From assembly GCA_903835145.1 (NCBI GenBank), contig CAILMA010000733.1, positions 1-10,145 of the forward strand: a stretch of DNA of 10,145 nucleotides, in the 5' to 3' direction. Numbering within the stretch: position 1 is the stretch's first letter; every line of letters begins with the position of its first letter. The notes below the pieces were generated by a model. It saw only the letters and a list, made by a program, of their open reading frames with translations, was not told where the DNA came from and did no database searches. The stretch comes from an uncultured Bacteroidota bacterium (GTDB lineage: Bacteria; Bacteroidota; Bacteroidia; Chitinophagales; Chitinophagaceae). This document shows positions 1 to 7,743 of this stretch, one piece after another. Both the position numbers and the translations under genes were made by a program.

Positions 1-1
1 A

Positions 2-2491
2 GCATTAAGGCTTGGGAATGATTTTATAGGAACTGAGCACCTGCTTTTAGGCCTCATACGTGAGGGGGACGGAATGGCGCTCCGTGTTCTGCAAACCCTG
101 CAAGTTGACCTTTTTGAGCTCCGTAAAGAGCTTGAAGGTGCTATTAAAGACAAAAACAATAAGCCGCTGGCCAATATAAACAGCCTACCGCTTACCAAGC
201 AAGCTGAAAAAGTGATTCGCATCACTGTGCTGGAAGCAAAATCGCTGAAAAGCCCGACCGTGGAAACCGAACATCTGATGCTTTCAATACTGAAGAACAA
301 AGAAAATGTGGCAACGCAAATTCTGCATCACTACGAGGTTGACTATGAGCGTTTTAAAAGCGAACTGAGCATCCTGCAGGGGCATACGCCTTCAGCTGAC
401 TATGGCGATCCGGGTTCGGAAGAATTTGACGACGATGAAGAACGCCGCCAGTTTCAGCAGCAGCGCAAACCACCCGCCGCAGGCGCAGCCAAGTCTAAAA
501 CACCAGTACTCGATAATTTCGGTCGCGACATCACCAAGTTTGCCGAGCTCGGTAACCTTGACCCTATTGTTGGCCGCGAAGAAGAGATAGAGCGTGTTTC
601 TCAGATCTTATCCCGACGTAAAAAGAACAATCCTATCCTCATAGGTGAGCCTGGTGTGGGTAAGACAGCAATCGTTGAAGGTCTGGCACTGCGCATTGTT
701 CAGCGCAAGGTATCGCGTGTGTTGTTTGATAAAAGGGTGATTAGCCTTGACCTTGCTGCTCTTGTAGCCGGCACAAAATACCGTGGCCAGTTTGAAGAGC
801 GCATGAAGGCCATTATGAATGAGCTGGAGAAAAACCGTGATGTGATTCTTTTCATTGATGAGATTCATACCATTGTAGGTGCAGGTGGCGCATCTGGTTC
901 ACTCGATGCCTCTAACATCTTTAAACCAGCACTTGCCCGTGGTGACCTGCAATGCATAGGTGCTTCAACGCTTGATGAATACCGCATGTACATTGAGAAA
1001 GACGGTGCGCTTGACCGCCGCTTTCAGAAAGTACTGGTAGAACCACCAAGTGTAGAGGAAACAATTACTATCCTCAACAACATTAAGTCGAAATACGAAG
1101 ATTTCCATAATGTAATTTATGATGCCGAAGCTATAGAGGCCTGTGTAAAACTCAGCGACCGCTACATGACCGACCGCCTGTTGCCCGATAAAGCCATTGA
1201 TGTAATGGATGAATCAGGTGCGCGCGTGCATCTTAAAAACATAAACGTACCTCAAAATATTCTGGACCTCGAAAAGAAAATAGAGGACATAAAACAGGAG
1301 AAGAATAAGGTAGTAAAAAGCCAGCGTTTTGAAGAAGCTGCTGCACTCCGCGACCGGGAAAAGAGGCTCGGCGAAGAGCTGGACAAGGCCAAGGCGGAGT
1401 GGGAAGAGGAAGCCAAGCACAAGCGATATCCTATTAACGAAGAGGCTATTGCTGAGGTGATACACATGATGACAGGGATCCCTGTTATGCGCATGGTAGA
1501 AGCCGAAAGCAACAAACTCCGCAGGATGGACGAAGACCTCCGTGGTGCGGTGGTAGGTCAGGATGAAGCAATAGACAAAGTAGTAAAAGCAATACAGCGC
1601 AACAGGGTAGGGTTGAAAGACCCGCGCAAGCCTATTGGTTCGTTCATATTCCTTGGGCCAACCGGTGTAGGTAAAACCGAACTTGCACGTGCACTTGCCC
1701 GCTACATGTTCGATAGCGACGATGCCCTTGTAAGGGTGGATATGAGTGAGTACATGGAGAAGTTCTCCCTGAGCAGGCTCATAGGCGCTCCTCCCGGATA
1801 TGTAGGTTATGAAGAAGGTGGCCAGCTTACCGAAAAAATCAGGCGCAAACCTTATTCAGTAGTGCTGCTTGATGAAATTGAAAAAGCTCATCCGGATATT
1901 TTCAACATTCTGTTGCAAGTACTCGATGATGGTCAGCTTACCGATGGACTTGGCCGCAAGGTTGATTTCAAGAATACGCTTATCATCATGACATCGAATA
2001 TCGGTGTTCGCCAGTTGAAAGACTTCGGTGCGGGTGTAGGCTTTGCGACATCTGCTAAAACCAGCAACATTGAAGACAGCAACAAGGGTGTAATAGAGAA
2101 AGCATTGAAACGCACCTTCTCGCCAGAGTTCCTCAATCGAATTGACGACGTGATCATATTCAATTCTCTTGAAGAGAAGCACATTGGAATGATTATCGAA
2201 ATCATAATGAAGGATGTGATGAAGCGCCTCAACAGCTTAGGCTTCTCCATGACGCTTTCTTATGAAGCTAAGAAATTCATTGCCGAGAAGGGTTACGACC
2301 AGCAATTTGGTGCAAGGCCGCTACACAGGGCCGTGCAGAAATACCTGGAAGACCCATTGGCCGAAGAAATTCTTAACCACAGAATAAAGGCAGGTGACAA
2401 TGTAATGGCTGATTACAGTGAGGAAGAAAAACGAATCGTTTTCGTGAATAATCCTGCAACTGAGACCATTCAGGAGTTTAAGGAGTTGTAA
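2..2491 (+). CDS. clpC: ATP-dependent Clp protease ATP-binding subunit ClpC (5' end outside window)
   Basis: Class I Hsp100/Clp AAA+ unfoldase that feeds unfolded proteins to ClpP in the cytoplasm. The frame is open from base 2 and encodes typical Clp N-domain sequence ([19 protein letters not shown]) before the first visible ATG at 74, so that ATG is internal and about 20 N-terminal residues lie upstream. Numbering from base 2 (829 residues visible): Clp N-domain to about 125; acidic/Gln-rich linker about 125-155; first AAA+ with Walker A GEPGVGKT (215-222) and Walker B VILFIDE (281-287); UVR-type coiled coil about 433-468, which separates ClpC from ClpA; second AAA+ with GPTGVGKT (552-559), pore loop GYVG and VVLLDE (620-625); a VGF tripeptide (679-681) matching the ClpP-docking loop; then the C-terminal small domain. 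Both ATPase sites look intact. Its promoter is outside the window, so regulation cannot be read. ClpB is unlikely because of the UVR segment and VGF loop. Confidence 0.97.
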   Translation, partial: ALRLGNDFIGTEHLLLGLIREGDGMALRVLQTLQVDLFELRKELEGAIKDKNNKPLANINSLPLTKQAEKVIRITVLEAKSLKSPTVETEHLMLSILKNKENVATQILHHYEVDYERFKSELSILQGHTPSADYGDPGSEEFDDDEERRQFQQQRKPPAAGAAKSKTPVLDNFGRDITKFAELGNLDPIVGREEEIERVSQILSRRKKNNPILIGEPGVGKTAIVEGLALRIVQRKVSRVLFDKRVISLDLAALVAGTKYRGQFEERMKAIMNELEKNRDVILFIDEIHTIVGAGGASGSLDASNIFKPALARGDLQCIGASTLDEYRMYIEKDGALDRRFQKVLVEPPSVEETITILNNIKSKYEDFHNVIYDAEAIEACVKLSDRYMTDRLLPDKAIDVMDESGARVHLKNINVPQNILDLEKKIEDIKQEKNKVVKSQRFEEAAALRDREKRLGEELDKAKAEWEEEAKHKRYPINEEAIAEVIHMMTGIPVMRMVEAESNKLRRMDEDLRGAVVGQDEAIDKVVKAIQRNRVGLKDPRKPIGSFIFLGPTGVGKTELARALARYMFDSDDALVRVDMSEYMEKFSLSRLIGAPPGYVGYEEGGQLTEKIRRKPYSVVLLDEIEKAHPDIFNILLQVLDDGQLTDGLGRKVDFKNTLIIMTSNIGVRQLKDFGAGVGFATSAKTSNIEDSNKGVIEKALKRTFSPEFLNRIDDVIIFNSLEEKHIGMIIEIIMKDVMKRLNSLGFSMTLSYEAKKFIAEKGYDQQFGARPLHRAVQKYLEDPLAEEILNHRIKAGDNVMADYSEEEKRIVFVNNPATETIQEFKEL

Positions 2492-2507
2492 AAACATATA
2501 AAGTAAT

Positions 2508-2545
2508 GCGGGCTGCACCTAAAAAGTGCAGCCCGCTTATTATTT
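2508..2545 (+). terminator. Intrinsic terminator of clpC, possibly bidirectional
   Basis: A perfect 11-bp GC-rich inverted repeat (GCGGGCTGCAC, 2508-2518, with GTGCAGCCCGC, 2526-2536) encloses a 7-nt loop and is followed by TTATTATTT. It lies 16 bp after the clpC stop codon. Read on the minus strand the stem is followed by ATTACTTTATATG, also fairly U-rich, and the next gene converges on it, so it may stop transcription from both sides (inference). Confidence 0.88.
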
Positions 2546-2576
2546 GTAACAAACCTGAAAAACAAAATATTTGTGT

Positions 2577-2594
2577 GGGATTTGTTTAAATCCC
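2577..2594 (-). terminator. Candidate terminator for the minus-strand lipoprotein gene
   Basis: A 7-bp perfect inverted repeat (GGGATTT/AAATCCC) with a 4-nt loop lies 27 bp beyond the minus-strand stop codon. On the minus strand it is followed by an A/T-rich stretch ending in TTTTGTTTTT, but the T-run does not directly abut the stem. It may be a weak terminator or chance; the stronger hairpin at 2508-2536 lies further on. Confidence 0.35.
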
Positions 2595-2621
2595 TTCACA
2601 TTGTTGGTTGTAAACCTGCAA

Positions 2622-2849
2622 TTAGTCTCTGTAATGCCCGCGATACCTGTTAGGCCTTGGCCCGTATCTGTGCTGGCCCCAATACCTTCCTTTTACTGAG
2701 TTCGTCCTTGGTGCGCCCCAGTGATGGCGGGTCCTGTGTTCCGGTATAACGAATACGTGATGTGTCCTCGGTGGGGCATAGGAGCGGCAGCTACTGAGTA
2801 TAGCTGTAAAAATCGTAATAACTAAAACTATCTTTATCCAATGTTTCAT
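2622..2849 (-). CDS. Small Arg/His-rich putative lipoprotein (75 aa)
   Basis: I do not recognise a family. The 75-residue product begins MKHWIK, continues with a hydrophobic segment (about residues 7-18) and has a good lipobox LSSC (18-21), so it should be lipidated at Cys21 by Lgt and cut by signal peptidase II. The mature 55 residues contain 11 Arg and 7 His with many Tyr, Pro and Trp and almost no acidic residues; the tail is a low-complexity RY/RP/GHY run. No acidic residues follow the Cys as in the Bacteroidota surface-export signal, so a periplasm-facing location is more likely (inference). The gene converges on clpC and diverges from the methionine synthase gene. No ribosome binding site is obvious, which is normal for this phylum. 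The signal peptide plus lipobox argue that it is real despite its length and basic composition. Confidence 0.68.
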   Translation of the reverse strand: MKHWIKIVLVITIFTAILSSCRSYAPPRTHHVFVIPEHRTRHHWGAPRTNSVKGRYWGQHRYGPRPNRYRGHYRD

Positions 2850-3031
2850 CAGGCACTAAGGTATAAAAAATAATTATCAGCACAACTTTTGTTGTACGCA
2901 GTAGGGCGAAAATAGTTAAAATTTTCACCTGAATTAGATTTAATTTTAATGATATCTTAATTCTTCAGAACTTTGTTGAAAGAACCAGCCAGCAAGGGGA
3001 TTATTTTATCAACACTTCATAACTTCGTTCT

Positions 3032-4063
3032 ATGACTGATAAGGAAAACAGGCTCAGAAAATTGCTCGGTGAGCAAATAGTGATTATTGATGGTGCTATG
3101 GGCACCATGGTGCAGCGCTACAAGCTGAATGAAGGCGACTACCGGGGAGAGCGTTTTAAGAACTGGGCGTCAGACGTTAAGGGCAATAACGATTTACTTT
3201 GCCTTACACGGCCTGATATCATAAAAGCTATTCATAAAGAGTACCTTGAGGCGGGAGCTAACATACTCGAAACCAATACATTCAATGGCCAGTCAGTTTC
3301 CCTTGCCGACTATAATATGCAGGCACTTGCAACAGAGATCAACGTTGCGGCAGCTACGATAGCAAGGCAAGCCATAGATGAGTTTCTGAGTGAGCATCCT
3401 GACCGCAATCCGGCTCATTACTTCGTTGCAGGGGCTATAGGGCCAATGAATAAGACACTGTCTTTATCTCCAGATGTTAATAACCCGGGCTACAGGTCAG
3501 TTACGTTCGACGAAGTGGCTGATGCCTATTATGAGCAAATTAGCGCACTCGTTGAAGGCGGTGTAGATATCCTGCTCATAGAAACGATATTCGATACGTT
3601 GAATGCTAAGGCGGCAATATATGCGCTGAATAAATATTTCAGAACTACAGGCAAGGAGAAATTGCCTGTGATGATTTCCGGTACAATAACAGATGCATCC
3701 GGCCGCACACTCAGCGGACAAACACTGGAGGCGTTTTATATCTCCGTAATGCACATTAACCCGGTAAGTATAGGCCTTAACTGTGCCCTTGGTGCAAGCC
3801 AGATGCGGCCGCACGTTGAGGAGCTTGCCGGAATCTCTGCTTGCAACGTGAGTGCTTACCCCAATGCCGGGTTACCTAATGCAATGGGTGAATATGACGA
3901 AAGCCCGGAAGAAACAGCTGCAATTATAGCTCAGTGGGCTCAAGAGGGCTGGGTGAATGTGGTTGGTGGCTGCTGCGGCACCACGCCTGCGCACATTGCT
4001 GCCATAGCCAATGCCATGAAACAATACAGACCAAGGTTGCTGCCAGAATTGGAAATAGCTTAA
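3032..4063 (+). CDS. metH: Homocysteine S-methyltransferase module of cobalamin-dependent methionine synthase (stand-alone, split MetH)
   Basis: Corresponds to the N-terminal homocysteine-binding domain of MetH, which moves a methyl group to homocysteine to make methionine in the cytoplasm. The 343 residues begin with the barrel's first strand and DGAMGT motif (near residue 20). They carry the zinc/thiolate cysteines in GLNCALG (Cys251) and [10 protein letters not shown] (Cys314, Cys315); these sit four positions later than Cys247, Cys310 and Cys311 of E. coli MetH, as recalled. The protein ends at [11 protein letters not shown], where full-length MetH passes into the linker to the folate domain, and is closed by TAA TAA, so this is a clean domain boundary rather than a frameshift. 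Folate, B12 and reactivation domains are absent here; several Bacteroidota encode them as a separate gene, often next door, but here a terminator and a surface-protein gene follow. The start ATG is the one giving the usual MetH N-terminus. Betaine-homocysteine or S-methylmethionine-type enzymes are possible but fit less well. Confidence 0.92.
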   Translation: MTDKENRLRKLLGEQIVIIDGAMGTMVQRYKLNEGDYRGERFKNWASDVKGNNDLLCLTRPDIIKAIHKEYLEAGANILETNTFNGQSVSLADYNMQALATEINVAAATIARQAIDEFLSEHPDRNPAHYFVAGAIGPMNKTLSLSPDVNNPGYRSVTFDEVADAYYEQISALVEGGVDILLIETIFDTLNAKAAIYALNKYFRTTGKEKLPVMISGTITDASGRTLSGQTLEAFYISVMHINPVSIGLNCALGASQMRPHVEELAGISACNVSAYPNAGLPNAMGEYDESPEETAAIIAQWAQEGWVNVVGGCCGTTPAHIAAIANAMKQYRPRLLPELEIA

Positions 4064-4088
4064 TAAATTATTTATTAGCACATATTTT

Positions 4089-4127
4089 GCCGGAATGTTC
4101 TTCAAGAATCTTCCGGCTTTTTATTTT
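4089..4127 (+). terminator. Intrinsic terminator of the metH module gene
   Basis: GCCGGAA (4089-4095) pairs with TTCCGGC (4111-4117). The inner part can pair further as TTC/GAA around a 5-nt loop after a mismatch and a wobble. The stem is followed directly by TTTTTATTTT. It lies 25 bp after the stop, so the gene is transcribed separately from the surface-protein gene downstream. Confidence 0.9.
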
Positions 4128-4431
4128 AAAAAATAATGCAGGGTAGCTGTTTTGTACCAACTTGTTATTTCATTATATCTCATTTGGTAACACATTTTTT
4201 ATTAGTGCATGCCGATTATCAGTCATGAAAATGAATGTTTTTTGAATTTTTTAACTCAAGAAGCCAACGTTTTTTAAAAATATAGTGTCTTTAATAATCA
4301 AGCAGAAGTCTGTTAATTGACACAAATTTAATAGTCAGACAAATGCGATGTTATTGCGATTATAACTCATTGTTTTTGATTGTTTTGTGTCTGTTTGGGT
4401 TGTAAATCGGTTGGTAAAAAGGATTTTAGTT
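4128..4431. other. AT-rich intergenic region upstream of the first surface-protein gene
   Basis: About 300 bp with no credible gene. It is rich in short T and A runs (for example GTTTTTTGAATTTTTTAA near 4237-4254). A TTGACA hexamer occurs at 4317-4322 but has no matching -10 element, and I found no convincing Bacteroidota TAnnTTTG box at a sensible distance. The promoter of the following gene should lie here, but I cannot place it. Confidence 0.6.
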
Positions 4432-7400
4432 ATGAAACATAATAGAATTTCTTTTCTGGTATTGACCCTATTCATTCTTATGAGCAATCCCGGCTATGCC
4501 CAAATGGTTGGAGATTGCGTATTCCTTCAGGGGAAGTTTGTGGAAATCGGCATCGCTCCTAATGGAGGCTATGGCAGTACGCTACCCGCACCTGCTACTT
4601 ATCATCCATTCCTCGCTGGTACTACTTTTAACTTTTACGACCCCGGTGCAGGTACTGCTTCTACAAGCGGCAATTTTCTGGGTTTCGTTGCCGACTACGG
4701 TCGCGATGGCTGGACAGTGGGCTCCCCTCCCTACTTTGGCGACTTTTATCTTCCGGGGAACCCTCAGGAAGGCTGGGCCATAGAGATAGGCGGATCCCTT
4801 GCTGATGCTTATATACCCACTTACTGGACCTCATCTCCAGGCTTCAATACAACCGGGTACCATGGCGGACTCTCTGGCACAAATACTTCTTACTCCTCTG
4901 TCGGTGGAGTAAGCAAGGGTGTTTGGACCGGCTCTAAAGGCTCAATAGCCATCAGGCAAACAACAACGCTTGATACTTCAAAACTATATTTTACTGTTAA
5001 CGTAATACTTACAAATACCAGTGCAACACCAGTAAACGACATCTACTACATACGTACGGTGGACCCGGATAACGCAGAAACCCGCGGCGGCGGATACACT
5101 ACCAGCAATAACATAACCTACCAGTTGCCAGATGCGCAAAATAAAGTACTCGTATCTGCGGTTGATACTGTTTCTTCTTTTGCCACTCATTCCTACCTTG
5201 GGCTGGGCACAAAAGACTGCCGTGCCAAGTGCATGATTTTTAATAATTCGCTTGCTCCTACTGATGCGTCAGGAAGTGCTTACCCATTGAGTCAGATATT
5301 CAGCGAATCAACTGACTTCCATTATGGTCTTGGTTTCACCTATGTAAAAGACGTAGGTATTGGTCTTGAATTTAATATCGGCACTATCGCCCCCGGAGAT
5401 AGTACTTCATTCACCTATGCATATATTTTGAATGCGGCCTATATTGATAGCGCGCTCGATGCTACGCAGTCTTCCTTTCTCGTAAACAGTTATACATTCA
5501 ATTCCGGAGACTCCATCAACCTTTGCACTTATAATTTCGATTCTGTTGTGGTATCTATGGGTAGTGCGGCGTTCTATCGCTGGAAGTGGCTGCCTGATAC
5601 CCTTATAGCCAATGACAGTGCCAGTTCGAACACCATCAACGTTACAGGAATCACAACACCACTTACCTACACCATAACAGGAGTCAACGTATCTGGCGCT
5701 TGCGATACTGTAGTTAATCTCGTTACTTTTACCCACGGTATTTTTGACTTTACATTAAATAACAGGGACACCAATATCTGCTCAGGCAATTCAGTGAATG
5801 CCTCAATCACGGGTCCTCCACTTCTTAATTATCACTGGTCGCCAACAACCGGCGTTTCTAATCCGGCAATTGCAGAGCCTGTAATTACAGCACCTTCTAC
5901 CACAACTTATGTTGTTACAGCTTCATCGGCATCAGGCTGCCCGAGCGTATCGAAGTCATTTACCATAAATGTATACAGCCCTCCTGTGCTCACGCTTGAC
6001 TCTGCCGTAGTAAGAACCTGCAATGGTATTCCGGCGCAGCTCAATGTGTATGCTGCCCCTGGTGGTATTCCATACTCCTATACCTGGTCACCTTCAGCTA
6101 CCCTCAATAATGCTACCATATCGAACCCTATGGTTACACCTACTGCTCCGGGCGACATTACCTACACTGTTGTTGTTTACCCAGACTCCGATGCGCTCTG
6201 CGTTTCAACTACATCGCTTACCGTGCATACTATTCCTGATGTACTATCCATTCACCCAACCGATACTATGATCTGTGCGGGTCATCTTGTTCAGGTGATA
6301 GGCACGGGCGATCCTGCATTCTCGTACCAATGGATACCAACGGCGGGTATTGCCATCTCAAACGTGCTTAATGCGTTAATCACTCCCGATACTTCTGCTA
6401 CATACGTAGTAACAGCTACCTATGCGCTTTGCCCTGCTATTCACGATACCCTGCGTTTGTCAGTTCAGCCTACTCCTGAAGTTTTCATCAGCAACAGCCG
6501 GTCTATGTGTATCTATGATACAATGCATTTAACTGCAAATGTTTCACCTCAGTGGTACAGTGGTTATTCTTACGCATGGACACCCGGCACGTTGCTCGAC
6601 GATTCAACCACTTCAACAGTTGTGTTCAGTGGTAAAACGAGCAGCACAATGTATGTTAAGGTTACAACTCCTGGTGGCTGTACTGGTATTGATTCAGTGC
6701 GCATTACAGTTTTCCCGGGTAATTTTGCTTCCCTTGCGCCTGACAATGTTTCGCTTTGTCCGCACCAGTCTGTAGCGGTTGCACCTGTTGCCACTGCCGG
6801 TACTACTTACCGTTGGTTTCCTTCTTTTTATCTGAGCGATAGCCTCGGTAATGCGCCCATTATCAGCCCTCTTGCATCACAAGTTTACACCATTATTGCT
6901 ACTGACGTTCACGGGTGTAAAGACACGCTTAACTTCACAGCTACTGTATTTCCCGCTGCTGTTATTGATATCCCGGATACCGTTGTTCTGCGCCCGGGCG
7001 ACACGTATCAGGTTCAGTCGCTCACCAATTGCAGCAGCTTTGCCTGGTTTCCGCCGGCTGGTGTGAGTGACGCAACAGTGTCTAACCCTATACTTGCTCC
7101 TGCTAACAGCACCGAATACTATGTAACAGCTACTACCAATCAGGGCTGCGTGGCGCAGGATTCAATAAATGTAGTTGTGGACGTAGAGTCGCTGATAGCA
7201 ACCCCGAATGCATTTACGCCGGGCGGAACAACCAATAGTGAGTTTAAGATACTGTTGAATGGCCTTGCTGCTGTAAACTATTTCCGGATTTTTGACCGGT
7301 GGGGTAACATGGTTTTCCAGACCACCGACGTCAATCAGGGTTGGGACGGGAATTACAAAGGTCAGCCACAACCATTTGGAGTATATGTTTATGAATTGCA

Positions 7401-7461
7401 GGCTGTAACAACTGAGGGGACAATCGTCACAAAACACGGGAATTTGACCCTGATTAGATAG
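4432..7461 (+). CDS. T9SS-exported multidomain Ig-like repeat surface protein with gliding motility-associated C-terminal (CHU_C-type) domain
   Basis: Large secreted protein, probably attached to the cell surface. From ATG 4432 it has 1009 residues. Residues 1-23 are a Sec signal peptide (MKHNR, hydrophobic core, GYA before Gln24). Residues about 25-357 form an unrecognised module with FLQGKFVEIG (31-40), a Gly/Trp/Pro-rich block DYGRDGW...LPGNP (88-122), DPDN (211-214) and LGTKDCRAK (258-266). Seven Ig-like repeats of 75-85 residues follow. Residues about 920-1009 (TPNAFTPGG, FRIFDRWGNMVF, GWDGNYKGQP, FGVYVYEL, GNLTLIR) are the 'gliding motility-associated C-terminal domain' (TIGR04131/CHU_C), a type B T9SS sorting signal. 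An in-frame GTG at 4387 would bury the signal peptide, so ATG 4432 is preferred. It is not in an operon with metH, which ends in a terminator. The next gene is a paralogue. An adhesin-like role is inference; no catalytic motif is visible. Confidence 0.93.
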   Translation: MKHNRISFLVLTLFILMSNPGYAQMVGDCVFLQGKFVEIGIAPNGGYGSTLPAPATYHPFLAGTTFNFYDPGAGTASTSGNFLGFVADYGRDGWTVGSPPYFGDFYLPGNPQEGWAIEIGGSLADAYIPTYWTSSPGFNTTGYHGGLSGTNTSYSSVGGVSKGVWTGSKGSIAIRQTTTLDTSKLYFTVNVILTNTSATPVNDIYYIRTVDPDNAETRGGGYTTSNNITYQLPDAQNKVLVSAVDTVSSFATHSYLGLGTKDCRAKCMIFNNSLAPTDASGSAYPLSQIFSESTDFHYGLGFTYVKDVGIGLEFNIGTIAPGDSTSFTYAYILNAAYIDSALDATQSSFLVNSYTFNSGDSINLCTYNFDSVVVSMGSAAFYRWKWLPDTLIANDSASSNTINVTGITTPLTYTITGVNVSGACDTVVNLVTFTHGIFDFTLNNRDTNICSGNSVNASITGPPLLNYHWSPTTGVSNPAIAEPVITAPSTTTYVVTASSASGCPSVSKSFTINVYSPPVLTLDSAVVRTCNGIPAQLNVYAAPGGIPYSYTWSPSATLNNATISNPMVTPTAPGDITYTVVVYPDSDALCVSTTSLTVHTIPDVLSIHPTDTMICAGHLVQVIGTGDPAFSYQWIPTAGIAISNVLNALITPDTSATYVVTATYALCPAIHDTLRLSVQPTPEVFISNSRSMCIYDTMHLTANVSPQWYSGYSYAWTPGTLLDDSTTSTVVFSGKTSSTMYVKVTTPGGCTGIDSVRITVFPGNFASLAPDNVSLCPHQSVAVAPVATAGTTYRWFPSFYLSDSLGNAPIISPLASQVYTIIATDVHGCKDTLNFTATVFPAAVIDIPDTVVLRPGDTYQVQSLTNCSSFAWFPPAGVSDATVSNPILAPANSTEYYVTATTNQGCVAQDSINVVVDVESLIATPNAFTPGGTTNSEFKILLNGLAAVNYFRIFDRWGNMVFQTTDVNQGWDGNYKGQPQPFGVYVYELQAVTTEGTIVTKHGNLTLIR
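5503..7188 (+). repeat. Seven tandem Ig-like repeats within the first surface protein
   Basis: Protein-level repeats starting near residues 358, 438, 519, 604, 684, 765 and 844. The consensus is a first strand with Cys (ICSG, TCNG, ICAG, MCIY, LCPH), a central Y.W.P core strand (YHWSPTTG, YTWSPSAT, YQWIPTAG, YAWTPGTL, YRWFPSFY, FAWFPPAG), a TTYVVTA-like strand and a GC near the end, giving a likely disulfide per repeat. The seventh lacks the early Cys (VVLRPGD) but has one at LTNC. The repeats are diverged, so recent DNA-level amplification is not indicated. They probably form a rigid stalk between head and sorting domain (inference). Confidence 0.82.
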
Positions 7462-7743
7462 TTAAAAATACAAATAAAACATAAAACATCTGCTATGTAA
7501 AGTGTTTTTGTAGCCGATAGTTAATAAAGCTAAACCCTGTTAAGAAAATCTGATTTTTTTTTTACCATACCCTATTCTTTTCGTTATATTTGTAATATAT
7601 TTGTTCATTGTTGTTGCTTTATTCCAAAATGATATGGATAAAGCTGTTATTGACGACTAAAAAAGTTTAGTTAAATTGGCTTCAGCATTGTATGCAGGCT
7701 ATTTTTTTAGAAGATATTGTTAATAAAATTCAATTTTAATACT
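7462..7743. other. AT-rich intergenic region between the two paralogous surface-protein genes
   Basis: The 282 bp hold no credible gene. AAAACA (7483-7488) can pair with TGTTTT (7503-7508), and AAAATC (7545-7550) precedes GATTTT inside a run of ten T (7554-7563). Neither is a strong terminator, so read-through from the first surface-protein gene is possible. Candidate promoter boxes for the downstream gene follow the T-run and are listed separately. Confidence 0.6.
7585..7603 (+). promoter_or_regulatory. Two overlapping-phase candidate Bacteroidota -7 boxes (TAnnTTTG)
   Basis: TATATTTG occurs at 7585-7592 and again at 7596-7603, 11 bp apart. Both match the Bacteroidota primary sigma -7 consensus TAnnTTTG exactly. 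A matching -33 TTTG at the usual 19-21 bp spacing is not seen for either, and transcription from here would leave a leader of about 135 nt, so this is tentative. In such AT-rich DNA chance matches are plausible. Confidence 0.3.

Noticed and set aside
74..76. ATG at 74 as the start of clpC
   Set aside because: The same frame is open to base 2 and encodes conserved Clp N-domain sequence, so this Met is internal and the gene begins before the window.
608..868. Minus-strand open frames inside clpC (this and others up to 2518)
   Set aside because: They lie opposite conserved AAA+ coding sequence, have no recognisable domains and follow from the codon bias of the plus strand.
3020..3027. TAACTTCG as a -7 box for the MetH module
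   Set aside because: It has one mismatch to TAnnTTTG, lacks a -33 TTTG at proper spacing, and would put the start of transcription at the start codon.
2850..3031. Cobalamin or SAM riboswitch upstream of the MetH module
   Set aside because: No B12 box, no SAM-riboswitch core and no multi-stem architecture could be seen in the 182 bp; only one imperfect hairpin.
4317..4322. TTGACA as a -35 promoter element
   Set aside because: No -10-like hexamer lies at the right spacing, and Bacteroidota primary sigma uses a different consensus.
4387..4431. GTG start giving a 15-residue extension of the first surface protein
   Set aside because: It would place extra residues before a complete signal peptide that starts at the ATG at 4432; the paralogue has a signal peptide of the same length from its own ATG.
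5503..7188. CRISPR or DNA-level tandem array in the repeat-rich surface gene
   Set aside because: The repetition is only at protein level with diverged units of about 240 bp; there are no short identical repeats with unique spacers.
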